Origin: Aestuariivita sp049276915
GTDB taxonomy: Bacteria > Pseudomonadota > Alphaproteobacteria > Rhodobacterales > Rhodobacteraceae
Assembly (NCBI RefSeq): GCF_049276915.1
Contig: NZ_JBASXK010000098.1
Span: forward strand, 1 to 64,000
DNA length: 64,000 nt
Reading direction: 5' to 3'
Shown: positions 34,115 through 42,562 of the stretch, piece by piece
Layout of the letters: every line of letters begins with the position of its first letter
Numbering within the stretch: the first letter of the stretch is position 1
Notes under the pieces: model-generated
What the model saw: only the letters and a program-made list of their open reading frames with translations
Told to the model about the DNA's origin: nothing
The model's database searches: none
Translations under genes and position numbers: made by a program

Positions 34115-35020
34115 CTAAAGCTTGGTTTCGGGCGTGGTCGGTGTGATGTGACGCCGTCGCACCATCGCCTCGCGCCAGGCGATAAAGGTTACCGATGCCA
34201 GGATCAGGCTGCCCCCCAACACCACCCAGACATCCACTGCCTCGCCAAACACAATGGCTCCCAAAGCGGTGGCCCAGACAAGCTGCAGGAAGGTGACCGG
34301 TTGGGTGACGGTCACCGGTGCCGCGCGCAAGGCCAGTGTCATGGTGTAATGGCCGGCCGTTGCAAAGAAGGCGACCGTCAGCAGCAGCGCAAGCTCCACC
34401 AGTGTCGGCGTGACCCAGACCGCAATCGCAAACGGAGCCAGCACAATGGTCACGATGATCGACAGCATCGCCACCACAAGGCTTGGCGGCAGTTCATCGG
34501 CCAGAACCTTGGCCAAAAGGTATGAGACACCGAACACCAGACCGGCAAAAAGCATCGCCACATGGCCCGGATCGACTTCGCGGAACCCCGGTCGCAGGAT
34601 GATCAGCGCTCCGATCAAAGCCATCACCACCGCTGCGATCCGTCGCGCAGCAAGCCGTTCCCCGAGGAACAGCGCCGCACCGATCGTGACATAAACCGGG
34701 GCCAGGTAATTCATCGCCGTCACCTCGGCGATCGGGATCTGTGTCATGGCAAAGAACCACAGCATCACGCCAATTCCATGGGCCAGACCGCGTATGCCGA
34801 ACAGTCGCCATTGGCGTGCCGTTGGCCGGGCGCGCAACAAGGGGCGCAAGAGCGGGATCAGGAAAACAAGACCGATCATATAGCGCAGGAATGCCGACTC
34901 CGGCGCCGGAATCCGGGCTCCCATGTATTTGACCAACGCCGTGACCGCAACAAAGCACATGCCTGTCACCAGCATCCAGAAGATGCCTAGGACTGGATTG
35001 GGCGCGCGCGGATTGACCAT
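34115..35020 (-). CDS. DMT-family (EamA) transporter
   Basis: A 301-residue inner-membrane protein with about ten hydrophobic segments in two EamA halves; the first ends with NYLAPVYVTIGAALFLGE and the second with LQLVWATALGAIVFGE, the repeated signature of the family. Members export amino acids or metabolites; the substrate is unknown. I chose MVNPRAPNP as start, since a longer form adds a Cys/His-rich stretch that does not look natural. It follows the LysE/ArgO gene by 38 bases in the same direction. Confidence 0.87.
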   Translation of the reverse strand: MVNPRAPNPVLGIFWMLVTGMCFVAVTALVKYMGARIPAPESAFLRYMIGLVFLIPLLRPLLRARPTARQWRLFGIRGLAHGIGVMLWFFAMTQIPIAEVTAMNYLAPVYVTIGAALFLGERLAARRIAAVVMALIGALIILRPGFREVDPGHVAMLFAGLVFGVSYLLAKVLADELPPSLVVAMLSIIVTIVLAPFAIAVWVTPTLVELALLLTVAFFATAGHYTMTLALRAAPVTVTQPVTFLQLVWATALGAIVFGEAVDVWVVLGGSLILASVTFIAWREAMVRRRHITPTTPETKL

Positions 35021-35058
35021 AGCTTTATCAACACTCAAAGCCGCGCTGGCGCAACCCT

Positions 35059-35655
35059 TCACATGACAAGCAGTTTCAACGCAATCGCACACATGGTGCA
35101 TCCGATGATCACATCCAGAATACGCCAGGCCACGGATCGCGCAAACACCGGTGCCAGCAAGCGCGCACCATACCCAAGGGCAAAGAAGAATATCACGCTG
35201 GCCGCGATGGCCCCCGAGGCAAACGCAACCTTGTCTGCGTATTGCGACGAAACCGACCCGATGAGGATAAGCGTGTCCAGATAGACATGCGGATTGAGCC
35301 AGGTCAGCCCCATCACGGTCAACAGCGTGGTTTTCAACCCCGCCTCTTGTCCGGAGGCGACTTCCAGAGCCTCTCCACCGCGCCAGGCGCTCTGAAAGCT
35401 GCGCAGACCATACCAGAGCAGGAACGCGGCCCCGCCATATCGCATCATGGGTTCAAACCACGGGGCCTTGCTGGCGAGGGTGCCGAAGCCGGCAACACCG
35501 GCCACGATCAGGATAGTATCAAAGAGCCCGCAAAGCAGACATACCCAAAACACGTGCTGCCTGCGCAACCCCTGGCGCAGCACAAAGGCATTCTGTGCAC
35601 CAATGGCCAAAATCAAGCTCAGGCTGAGGGCAAAGCCCGGCAGAAAAGACGTCAT
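35059..35655 (-). CDS. argO: LysE/ArgO family amino-acid exporter
   Basis: A 198-residue inner-membrane protein with six hydrophobic segments. The start FLPGFALSLSLILAIGAQNAFVLRQGL is diagnostic of the LysE/ArgO exporters of arginine or lysine, and GLTWLNPHVYLDTLILIG is the second conserved region. The true start is well inside a much longer open frame. The divergent argP-like regulator that normally controls such a gene is only a 47-codon remnant here, so its regulation may be altered. Confidence 0.9.
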   Translation of the reverse strand: MTSFLPGFALSLSLILAIGAQNAFVLRQGLRRQHVFWVCLLCGLFDTILIVAGVAGFGTLASKAPWFEPMMRYGGAAFLLWYGLRSFQSAWRGGEALEVASGQEAGLKTTLLTVMGLTWLNPHVYLDTLILIGSVSSQYADKVAFASGAIAASVIFFFALGYGARLLAPVFARSVAWRILDVIIGCTMCAIALKLLVM

Positions 35656-35748
35656 CCGGGCGCTCCACTCTCGGCATCTGCGACAGTGACTAGGCAACCG
35701 CGCAGAATTAGTCGAACCAAAACTGGGTATGCTGAATAAGAAATCCGA

Positions 35749-35892
35749 ATGCACATCGATCCTGCACAGCTTGCAGTTCTTTGGGCTGTTTTGCGCTGTG
35801 ATGCCTTCGATCTGGCCCCAGCAAAGCGCCATGTGAGGCCTTCTGCAATCGCTCAGCGCATCAAGGCGCTGGAAGAGCATCTCTTGCGTTGA
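35749..35892 (+). pseudogene. argP: Truncated argP (LysR-type regulator) remnant
   Basis: A 47-codon frame, beginning MHIDPAQLAVLWAVLRCDAF and continuing through AIAQRIKALEEHLLR to a stop. It matches the N-terminal winged-helix part of ArgP/IciA (usual length about 300), including the segment SAIxQRIKALEE, and then ends. The next gene begins 48 bases later, so the effector domain is gone. It is divergent from the LysE/ArgO exporter, exactly where a functional argP normally lies. Changes in the recognition-helix region (KRHVRPSAIAQ) suggest decay. Confidence 0.82.
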
Positions 35893-35940
35893 GATGCCCG
35901 GCAGGCCATCAAAGCTCAGCCATGCTGCAAGGAGTGTGAA

Positions 35941-36633
35941 ATGTTTGCCAAGGAAACGCTGGAGTACACCGCCCTTCCGCTGCCCGACCGGGCCGAGTTG
36001 ACAGACGCGCAGATGCAAACGCAGGCTCTGGCCTTTCATGACAGGATGCGCACCCGGCATACGGTGCGTGACTATACCGACCGGCAGGTTCCGCGCGACG
36101 TGATCGAAACCTGCATACGCACCGCCGGAACAGCCCCTTCGGGGGCCAATCACCAGCCCTGGCATTTCGTGGCCATCAGCGACGCCGACATGAAAGCCCG
36201 GATTCGCGCGGAAGCCGAAGAAGAAGAACGCCGGTTTTACGAAGGTGGTGGAGGTGATGAATGGATCAAGGCTCTGGAGCCGATCGGAACCACCGCCGAC
36301 AAGCCACATCTGACCATCGCGCCATGGCTGATTGTCGTCTTTGCCCAGCGCTGGGGTGAATTCGCGGACGGCACACGGTACAAGAACTATTATGTGCCAG
36401 AAAGCGTCAACATCGCGACGGGCTTTCTGTTGGCCGCGCTGCATCATGCGGGTCTGTGCACGCTCACCCATACGCCGAACCCGATGAAGTTCCTTGCCCC
36501 AGCTCTGGGACGTCCAGCATCAGAGAAACCAACCATGATCATTGCCGTGGGCCATCCCGCACCCGAAGCGACCGTTCCGGCCGTGGCAAAGCTGAAAAAA
36601 CCGCTGGAGCAGATTTCCACGTTTGTTGAATGA
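35941..36633 (+). CDS. Nitroreductase family protein
   Basis: A 230-residue FMN-dependent oxidoreductase. The flavin-binding start of the domain is RMRTRHTVRDYTDRQVP (about 32-48), then RTAGTAPSGANHQPWHFVAIS (two FMN contacts), and the C-terminal GLCTLTHTPNPMKFL and EKPTMIIAVGHPAPEA. The pattern resembles the BluB/iodotyrosine deiodinase-like branch more than NfsB. The substrate is unknown. It stands alone, just after the argP remnant. Confidence 0.88.
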   Translation: MFAKETLEYTALPLPDRAELTDAQMQTQALAFHDRMRTRHTVRDYTDRQVPRDVIETCIRTAGTAPSGANHQPWHFVAISDADMKARIRAEAEEEERRFYEGGGGDEWIKALEPIGTTADKPHLTIAPWLIVVFAQRWGEFADGTRYKNYYVPESVNIATGFLLAALHHAGLCTLTHTPNPMKFLAPALGRPASEKPTMIIAVGHPAPEATVPAVAKLKKPLEQISTFVE

Positions 36634-36728
36634 CATAACGTCAGACGCCCCTTGCGTTGACCCCCTGCTGCGCCGCCCTATACCCTTGCTAGCAGTGTGC
36701 AAAGAATTCAAAGGCGACAGCAAAAGCA

Positions 36729-37508
36729 ATGGCGGCCTCAAAACCAGTTCTGATCCTTGGCAGTTCTCCCAATGTAATGGCATGCAAGGATTGGCCGAAA
36801 TCCCGCTTTTCAGCGATTGTCGCCATCAATAATGCCTGGCAGGTGCGCGATGACTGGGATTACCATATCGCACCGGATGATTTCCCTCAGGACCGCCATC
36901 CGGCAGATCTGAAACCAACCCAGCAGCGGATCGGCTCGGAAGATTATGTTCCGGCGAACAATCTGTACGGCGGGATCATCTATGCCGGCGGGACCATGGC
37001 GTTTTCTGCCGGGTATTGGGCATTGGCGACACTGAAGCCGTCCATGATGGTCTTTGCCGGCTGCGACATGGTCTATCCGAAACTGGGCAAGACGCATTTC
37101 TACGGGGCTGGAACTGCCGACCCGCTGCGCCAGGACATCACCCTGCGCAACCTCGAAGCGAAATCCGTGCGCCTGATGATGCATGCGGCGCAGCAGGGCT
37201 GCACATGCGTGCGTGCGTTGTCCAAGGAAAGCCGGTTGCTGTTTCCTTCTGTCACCCTGGATGACCTCACAGATTCCTCACACGGGCCCATCATGCGGGA
37301 TGCGTCAGAGTTTCAGCGCGCAAAGGATCTGGAACAGGATCTGGGCTATATGGTCGAGTCCGGGCGCTATTGGGAAAGCACGCCGTCCTTTGACGTGAGC
37401 CAGATCGACAGCATCGACGACACATGGCTCAACCTGTGCACAAATGTGGGCGATCAACCTTTGCGTTTGCAGGTCAACGCCCGGATGCGGGATCAGATCG
37501 TCAACTGA
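36729..37508 (+). CDS. Uncharacterised soluble protein
   Basis: A 259-residue protein I cannot place with confidence. It starts with a nucleotide-binding-like strand and loop (PVLILGSSPNV, residues 6-16), then SAIVAINNAW and DYHIAPDDFP. The middle has YAGGTMAFSAGYWALATLKPSMMVFAGCDMVY (about 85-116 in two parts). Together these recall DUF115/MAF-like or glycan-related proteins in which an N-terminal GSGPS-type loop precedes a conserved acidic motif. No signal or membrane segment. It is transcribed alone; the next gene is convergent. Confidence 0.6.
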   Translation: MAASKPVLILGSSPNVMACKDWPKSRFSAIVAINNAWQVRDDWDYHIAPDDFPQDRHPADLKPTQQRIGSEDYVPANNLYGGIIYAGGTMAFSAGYWALATLKPSMMVFAGCDMVYPKLGKTHFYGAGTADPLRQDITLRNLEAKSVRLMMHAAQQGCTCVRALSKESRLLFPSVTLDDLTDSSHGPIMRDASEFQRAKDLEQDLGYMVESGRYWESTPSFDVSQIDSIDDTWLNLCTNVGDQPLRLQVNARMRDQIVN

Positions 37509-37614
37509 CTTGCTCGCGACGCACAAAGCCCTTGCATCGCGATTTGCGCCGCTGCCAAGGCTTGACGCAGCTTTCTCGACAAACCTTGGCAAAAGAGGAG
37601 CCTGCGAAGGCGGC

Positions 37615-38121
37615 TCAGACCCGGCGAAGCAGAGCACCTCTTCGCGACCGTCGGCTGCGCAGCCAGAGCCAGCCCAGTCCCACTCCCCCCACCGCGATCA
37701 GAGCAAAGCCCCAAAGCGAGGGTTCCCCGAACACAACACGATTGAGCGTGCGGCCCGGCAACAGGGTCAGCAGCCCGGTGATGCCCATCGCTCCATACCA
37801 TATGGATTGCATCGTGGCCTGATGGCTGCGGATATCGCCTTTGCGCGCGTCACGCATCCCGTCGATGACGCCCCACAATGCGAGGAAACTGAACAGGTGG
37901 ATGGGACCGAACCGCCCGACAATCGCAAATTCGCTTTCGATGAAAAGCCCGGTGATCGCCAGACCCGCGATACCGCTCACCCAGATGTATCCGCTGATTT
38001 TGTGGATCAGGTCACGCCGCTGTCGGTAGAGGGCAATAGGGCCCAGAAAGATCGCGATCGCCGCGAATCCCACATGCAGTTGGATTTCAAACGGCGCGGT
38101 CATAAGTGGGTCAAAAGTCAT
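37615..38121 (-). CDS. DUF2306-like membrane protein
   Basis: A 168-residue inner-membrane protein with four predicted helices: about 14-32, 45-62, 72-90 and 108-155 in two segments. His residues at helix edges (QLHVGFAAIAIFLGPIALY, HKISGYIWVSG, RSHQATMQSIWYG) follow the DUF2306 pattern, a family with possible heme or quinone ties but no proven function. It lies divergent from the LytTR regulator with about 100 bases between them. A small hairpin (GAGCC/GGCTC, 37599-37617) covers its stop codon and is followed leftward by CTCTTTT, so it may terminate here. Confidence 0.78.
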   Translation of the reverse strand: MTFDPLMTAPFEIQLHVGFAAIAIFLGPIALYRQRRDLIHKISGYIWVSGIAGLAITGLFIESEFAIVGRFGPIHLFSFLALWGVIDGMRDARKGDIRSHQATMQSIWYGAMGITGLLTLLPGRTLNRVVFGEPSLWGFALIAVGGVGLGWLWLRSRRSRRGALLRRV

Positions 38122-38223
38122 CTCGAAACATCCCGGTTTGGTGTTACATTTCCAACGTACCGGTATGTGTCTCGGGCCTGGCCGAAGAGACGAGCGTTGA
38201 TGTGTGTTTGACGGAGCTTATTC

Positions 38224-38985
38224 GTGACGAACCTTTCGCTGCAACTTGCGATGCGTGAATGGCGGGAGCATATGGGCAACCCCATGCGTCTTTGGGTGCT
38301 GGTCGGAACGGGCGCGATTCTGGCGATCGTGGCACCCTTCGGCACGGACGCGCAGATGACGATGCTGCCACGGTTTGTCTATTGGTTGGCGTTGGTTGGC
38401 ATGACCTATTCGATCGGGTGCACCACCTATCTGATCTCGAACCAACTGGCACCGGATCGCATTGTGATGCGCACGGCACTTGCGGCTGTGATGACGGGTG
38501 CAGGCGCAATGAGCGTTGTCTATCTGTTGAACGGGATGGCGCTGCAATACTGGGCCACCGGGTCCGAACTGACCGCGCAAGTCGTCAATGTCTTTCTGAT
38601 CGCGGCGATCCTGGCCGGGATGTTCCAGACAGCTTACGGCGGCTGGGGCGAAACAGCGCCCCCAAGCCCGCCAAAGCTGCTGGATCGGCTGCCCTTCGAC
38701 AAGCGCGGACCGCTGGTGTCGCTGACGGTCGAGGATCACTATGTCAACATCCGCACGACCAAGGGCCAAGAGATGGTTTTGATCCGTCTGGCCGACGCCA
38801 TCGGCGAGGTGGGCGACACCCCCGGTGCCCGTGTCCACAGATCGCATTGGGCGGCGTTCAATCAGGTCAGGTCGGCCGCTCGCAAAGGCGATGGTGCGGT
38901 GCTGCAAATGGCCCATGGTCCTGACATCCCGGTGAGCCGCGCCAATGTTGCCAAGCTGAAAGAGGCGGGGCTTTTGCCGGGCTAG
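38224..38985 (+). CDS. Membrane-anchored LytTR-domain DNA-binding regulator
   Basis: A 253-residue protein. The first 145 or so residues carry four hydrophobic helices, and the rest (about 160-250) is a LytTR DNA-binding domain: LVSLTVEDHYVNIRTTKGQE, then ARVHRSHWAAFNQV and the final SRANVAKLKEAGLL. There is no receiver domain, so a signal would be sensed by the membrane part. Target genes are unknown; the divergent DUF2306-like gene is a candidate. The start is GTG at 38224. It converges on nadK with three bases between the stops. Confidence 0.87.
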   Translation: MTNLSLQLAMREWREHMGNPMRLWVLVGTGAILAIVAPFGTDAQMTMLPRFVYWLALVGMTYSIGCTTYLISNQLAPDRIVMRTALAAVMTGAGAMSVVYLLNGMALQYWATGSELTAQVVNVFLIAAILAGMFQTAYGGWGETAPPSPPKLLDRLPFDKRGPLVSLTVEDHYVNIRTTKGQEMVLIRLADAIGEVGDTPGARVHRSHWAAFNQVRSAARKGDGAVLQMAHGPDIPVSRANVAKLKEAGLLPG

Positions 38986-38988
38986 GCG

Positions 38989-39750
38989 TCAGGTGAACTG
39001 CTCGGAAATCAAACGCTCTTCCAACCCGTGTCCGGGATCAAACAGGATATGATGCTCGATCGCCGGTTCCGAACGGATTTCGACCCAATCGACATTTTCC
39101 ACCGACTGGGAATCGCCTTCCGCCATGACCGGGCGTTTGTCCGCTTCCAACACGTCAAACCGCACCTTGGCGCGCTTGGGCAACAGCGCGCCGCGCCAGC
39201 GCCGGGGACGAAACGCCGCAACGGCCGTCAGCGCCAGAACATCCGCACCGATCGGAAGAATGGGTCCATGCGCAGAATAGTTATAGGCCGTTGAACCGGC
39301 CGGCGTTGCCACCAGCGCGCCATCGCAAACCAACTCGGCCAGGCGCAGGCGATCATCTATGGTGATCTTCAGCTTGGCGGCCTGAGGACCGGCGCGCAGC
39401 AACGAAACCTCGTTGATCGCCAGGGCCTTGTGAAGCACGCCATTGCGATCCATCGCGTGCATGGACAGCGGATTGATCACCTCTTCCTTGGCCGCTTCCA
39501 GCCGTTCGATCAGATCACTCTCCCCATAGGCATTCATCAGAAAGCCGATGGTGCCACGGTTCATCCCATAAACTGGAGCGGGCAATTCCTGCGTGCCATG
39601 AAGCGTCTGCAGCATGAAGCCATCGCCCCCAAGGGCGACGATCACATCTGCCGCCTCTGGCGGGCTGTTTCCATATCGGCCAATCAACGCGGCGCGTGCG
39701 GTTTGCGCCACCGGGGCGTCGCTGGCCAGGAATGCGATTTTCAGCGACAT
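38989..39750 (-). CDS. nadK: NAD kinase
   Basis: Phosphorylates NAD to NADP in the cytoplasm. The 253-residue protein has the GGDG motif in VIVALGGDGFMLQTLHG (about 37-53), the NE-containing helix region LAINEVSLLRAG, and the family signature STAYNYSAHGPILPIG (about 155-170). Length fits alphaproteobacterial NadK. It is alone, leftward, with glyA divergent upstream. Confidence 0.96.
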   Translation of the reverse strand: MSLKIAFLASDAPVAQTARAALIGRYGNSPPEAADVIVALGGDGFMLQTLHGTQELPAPVYGMNRGTIGFLMNAYGESDLIERLEAAKEEVINPLSMHAMDRNGVLHKALAINEVSLLRAGPQAAKLKITIDDRLRLAELVCDGALVATPAGSTAYNYSAHGPILPIGADVLALTAVAAFRPRRWRGALLPKRAKVRFDVLEADKRPVMAEGDSQSVENVDWVEIRSEPAIEHHILFDPGHGLEERLISEQFT

Positions 39751-39920
39751 AGCAAAGGGTTCCGATCTTGCGCAGGCCTCTGTGACAGAACCACAAGTTT
39801 TCCCCCTTGGCTAGCCTTGCCGCCAAACCCAGCTAAATCGTCGTTTTGATATCTTTCCCAAAGGACGCCTTTCCTTTAGGAACGCCACAACATTTTGCAT
39901 CCAGAGGGAGGCTTTGCCCC

Positions 39921-41216
39921 ATGAACGCTGCCCATCGTGACACCGGTTTCTTCACCCAAACGCTCGCCGAGCGTGATCCCGAGATTTTCGGCTCGATCAC
40001 AGACGAGCTTGATCGTCAGCGCGACGAGATTGAGCTGATTGCCTCTGAAAACATCGTCTCGGCTGCCGTGATGGAAGCACAGGGCTCTGTGATGACAAAC
40101 AAATATGCCGAAGGCTATCCGGGGCGCCGCTATTATGGCGGGTGCCAGTTTGTGGACGTGGCCGAAACCCTCGCCATTGAACGCGCCTGCAAGCTGTTTG
40201 ACTGCGGCTTTGCAAATGTTCAGCCCAATTCCGGCTCTCAGGCCAACCAGGGCGTGTTCACAGCCCTTCTCAAGCCGGGCGACACCATTCTGGGGATGAG
40301 CCTGGATGCGGGCGGGCACCTCACCCATGGCGCGGCACCCAACCAGTCGGGAAAATGGTTCAACGCGATCCAATACGGCGTGCGCAAGCAAGACAACCTG
40401 CTGGACTATGACCAGGTTGAAGCGCTGGCAAAGGAGCATCAGCCCAAGTTGATCATCGCAGGTGGCTCGGCCATCCCGCGCCAGATCGACTTTGCCCGCA
40501 TGCGTGAAATCGCAGATATGGTCGGTGCATGGCTGCATGTGGACATGGCGCATTTCGCGGGCCTGGTGGCGGCAGGCGAACACCCTTCGCCCTTCCCGCA
40601 TGCCCATGTGGCGACCACCACGACGCACAAAACCCTGCGCGGTCCGCGCGGCGGCATGATCCTGACCAATGACGAGGCGCTGGCCAAGAAGTTCAACTCG
40701 GCCATCTTCCCCGGCATCCAGGGCGGGCCGCTCATGCATGTGATCGCCGCCAAGGCCGTCGCATTCGGTGAAGCCCTGCGCCCCGAGTTCAAGACCTACC
40801 AGCAAACCGTCATCAAGAACGCACAAGCCCTGAGCGACCAGCTGATCAAGGGCGGGCTGGACACCATCACGCACGGCACAGACACCCATGTCGTGCTGGT
40901 GGATCTGCGCCCCAAAGGCGTCAAGGGCAACGCCACCGAACAGGCGCTGGGTCGCGCGCATATCACCTGCAACAAGAACGGCGTTCCGTTCGATCCGGAA
41001 AAGCCCACCGTGACAAGCGGCATCCGGCTTGGCTCACCTGCGGGCACCACGCGCGGATTTGGCGAACCCGAATTCCGTCAGATCGCCGACTGGATCATCG
41101 AGATTGTCGATGGGCTGGCCGCCAATGGCGAAGAGGGCAACGGGGCAGTGGAAGCCAAGGTCAAAGCTGAAGTGGCTGAAATGTGCGCCCGCTTCCCGAT
41201 CTATCCGAACCTGTGA
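39921..41216 (+). CDS. glyA: Serine hydroxymethyltransferase
   Basis: PLP enzyme that interconverts serine and glycine with tetrahydrofolate. The 431-residue chain begins MNAAHRDTGFF and holds ELIASENIVSAAVMEAQGS, KYAEGYPGRRYYGGC, and the PLP-lysine motif VATTTTHKTLRGPRGG. GGGAGG sits about ten bases before the chosen ATG; a start 25 codons upstream adds non-family sequence. The 170-base leader before it shows no riboswitch that I recognise. Confidence 0.97.
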   Translation: MNAAHRDTGFFTQTLAERDPEIFGSITDELDRQRDEIELIASENIVSAAVMEAQGSVMTNKYAEGYPGRRYYGGCQFVDVAETLAIERACKLFDCGFANVQPNSGSQANQGVFTALLKPGDTILGMSLDAGGHLTHGAAPNQSGKWFNAIQYGVRKQDNLLDYDQVEALAKEHQPKLIIAGGSAIPRQIDFARMREIADMVGAWLHVDMAHFAGLVAAGEHPSPFPHAHVATTTTHKTLRGPRGGMILTNDEALAKKFNSAIFPGIQGGPLMHVIAAKAVAFGEALRPEFKTYQQTVIKNAQALSDQLIKGGLDTITHGTDTHVVLVDLRPKGVKGNATEQALGRAHITCNKNGVPFDPEKPTVTSGIRLGSPAGTTRGFGEPEFRQIADWIIEIVDGLAANGEEGNGAVEAKVKAEVAEMCARFPIYPNL

Positions 41217-41258
41217 GCCGGTCGGCAGAGAACGCGTTGACACTCTGCCCGCCGACTG

Positions 41259-42161
41259 ATGTCTGAACTGGACCGATCCGCAACACGACGCATCGAGCGT
41301 GGCCTGGGCGACTGGATGCGCGCCCGGCTGCCGTTCGTTCTGGCCGAATTCGTCATGTTTGTGCTCAAACAGGGCTGGGCCTGCCTGTTCGGTATCCTGA
41401 TGCTGCTTGGGTTGATGGCATCGAAAGCGATCTGGCAGGAGGGCTGGACGCTGGCGCGCTATGACGCGCTTTTTATCTATGCGCTTGGCATACAGGCCGC
41501 TTTCCTGGTGCTGAAACTGGAAACCTGGCGCGAGGCCCGGGTGATCTTGCTGTTTCACCTTACCGGCACGGCTATGGAGATCTTCAAGGTCAATGCGGGC
41601 AGCTGGGCCTATCCCGAAGAGGCGGTGATGAAGCTGTGGGGCGTGCCGCTGTTTTCGGGTTTCATGTATGCCAGCGTCGGCAGCTACATGGCCCGGGTGA
41701 TCCGCGTGTTCGAGATGCGCTTTGCGCCCTATCCGCCGTTCTGGATGACGATTGGGCTGGCGGTGGCGATATATGTGAATTTCTTTGCCCATCACTATTT
41801 GCCGGACATCCGACTTGCGCTGTTTGCAGCCACGGTGATTCTGTTCTGGCACACCCGCATCTGGTTCGAGGTGGGTGGGAACGACTATTGGATGCCCCTG
41901 CCCGTCGCAGCCCTGTTTTCAAGCTTCTTCCTGTGGTTGGCCGAGAATGTGGGCACCGGAACAGGCACCTGGATTTACTCGGGACAAGGGGAACTGGATC
42001 TGGTGAGCTTTGCGAAAATGGGGTCCTGGTATCTGCTGCTTTATGTCAGTTTCGCCACCGTGACATTGGTTTACCGCGATGTTCTCTTTGAGCGACCGCT
42101 TACAGATAGCCGCGCCAGATCAGAACGGCGATCAACAGGATCGCAAGGCCAATCAGGTTGA
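41259..42161 (+). CDS. DUF817 membrane protein
   Basis: A 300-residue inner-membrane protein of DUF817 (YoaT-like) with seven to eight hydrophobic segments. Family features are FHLTGTAMEIFKVNAGSWAYPE (about 98-119) and ENVGTGTGTWIYSGQ (about 231-245), with acidic and Trp residues inside membrane stretches. Function is unknown. It follows glyA by 42 bases. Its last 20 or so codons overlap the end of the convergent gene by 62 bases and have low-complexity content (SRARSERRSTGSQGQSG), so the C-terminus may be a recent extension. Confidence 0.86.
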   Translation: MSELDRSATRRIERGLGDWMRARLPFVLAEFVMFVLKQGWACLFGILMLLGLMASKAIWQEGWTLARYDALFIYALGIQAAFLVLKLETWREARVILLFHLTGTAMEIFKVNAGSWAYPEEAVMKLWGVPLFSGFMYASVGSYMARVIRVFEMRFAPYPPFWMTIGLAVAIYVNFFAHHYLPDIRLALFAATVILFWHTRIWFEVGGNDYWMPLPVAALFSSFFLWLAENVGTGTGTWIYSGQGELDLVSFAKMGSWYLLLYVSFATVTLVYRDVLFERPLTDSRARSERRSTGSQGQSG

Positions 42162-42474
42162 TCGACAGGCTTCCCAGCAGGGACAGAATGCGGCCCTTGC
42201 GTTCATCCGCCAGATCAATCGTCTTGAGATGGGCCCTGACAAGATCGGCGGACTTGTCCAGCGACGGGAAATCCAGCGTCCGCGCCAGCTTGGGATGATC
42301 GGCAAAGCGCTCGGCTTCGGCCAGCGCCTGGGCGTTCTTGTAGACGTGTCTGGGCAAACGCGAGCGGCTGCGCGCTACCAGCGCCGCAAAGGGAGCCGGG
42401 CGCAACTTGAGCTTGGCCTGCAAAGCTGCGCCGATCTCATCAAGCTGTTTGCGATATCGCGCCGTGTGATCCAT
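42100..42474 (-). CDS. Small membrane-anchored protein of unknown function
   Basis: A 124-residue protein: a soluble basic helical part (about 1-95, MDHTARYRKQLDEIGAALQA) and one C-terminal membrane helix (SLSINLIGLAILLIAVLIW, about 103-121) ending in RGYL. This tail-anchor topology puts the helical part in the cytoplasm. I recognise no family. GGAGAGG before the chosen ATG decides the start; a longer frame overlaps the esterase upstream region. Confidence 0.75.
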   Translation of the reverse strand: MDHTARYRKQLDEIGAALQAKLKLRPAPFAALVARSRSRLPRHVYKNAQALAEAERFADHPKLARTLDFPSLDKSADLVRAHLKTIDLADERKGRILSLLGSLSINLIGLAILLIAVLIWRGYL

Positions 42475-42562
42475 CTGCCTCTCCGATGCAAAGAACCTAA
42501 CCCGCTCTGAACCCGGACTCAATGGCTCTGGTCGCGCGACCTCCAGACAGGTATCAGGGGGC

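Noticed and set aside
35656..36471. N-terminal 270 codons of the long leftward frame that includes the LysE/ArgO gene
   Set aside because: This part is antisense to the nitroreductase and argP remnant; the exporter proper starts at 35655.
37554..37590. GCCAAGG/CCTTGGC inverted repeat after the 36729-37508 gene
   Set aside because: The 23-base loop is long and there is no T-run; it may be chance in GC-rich DNA.
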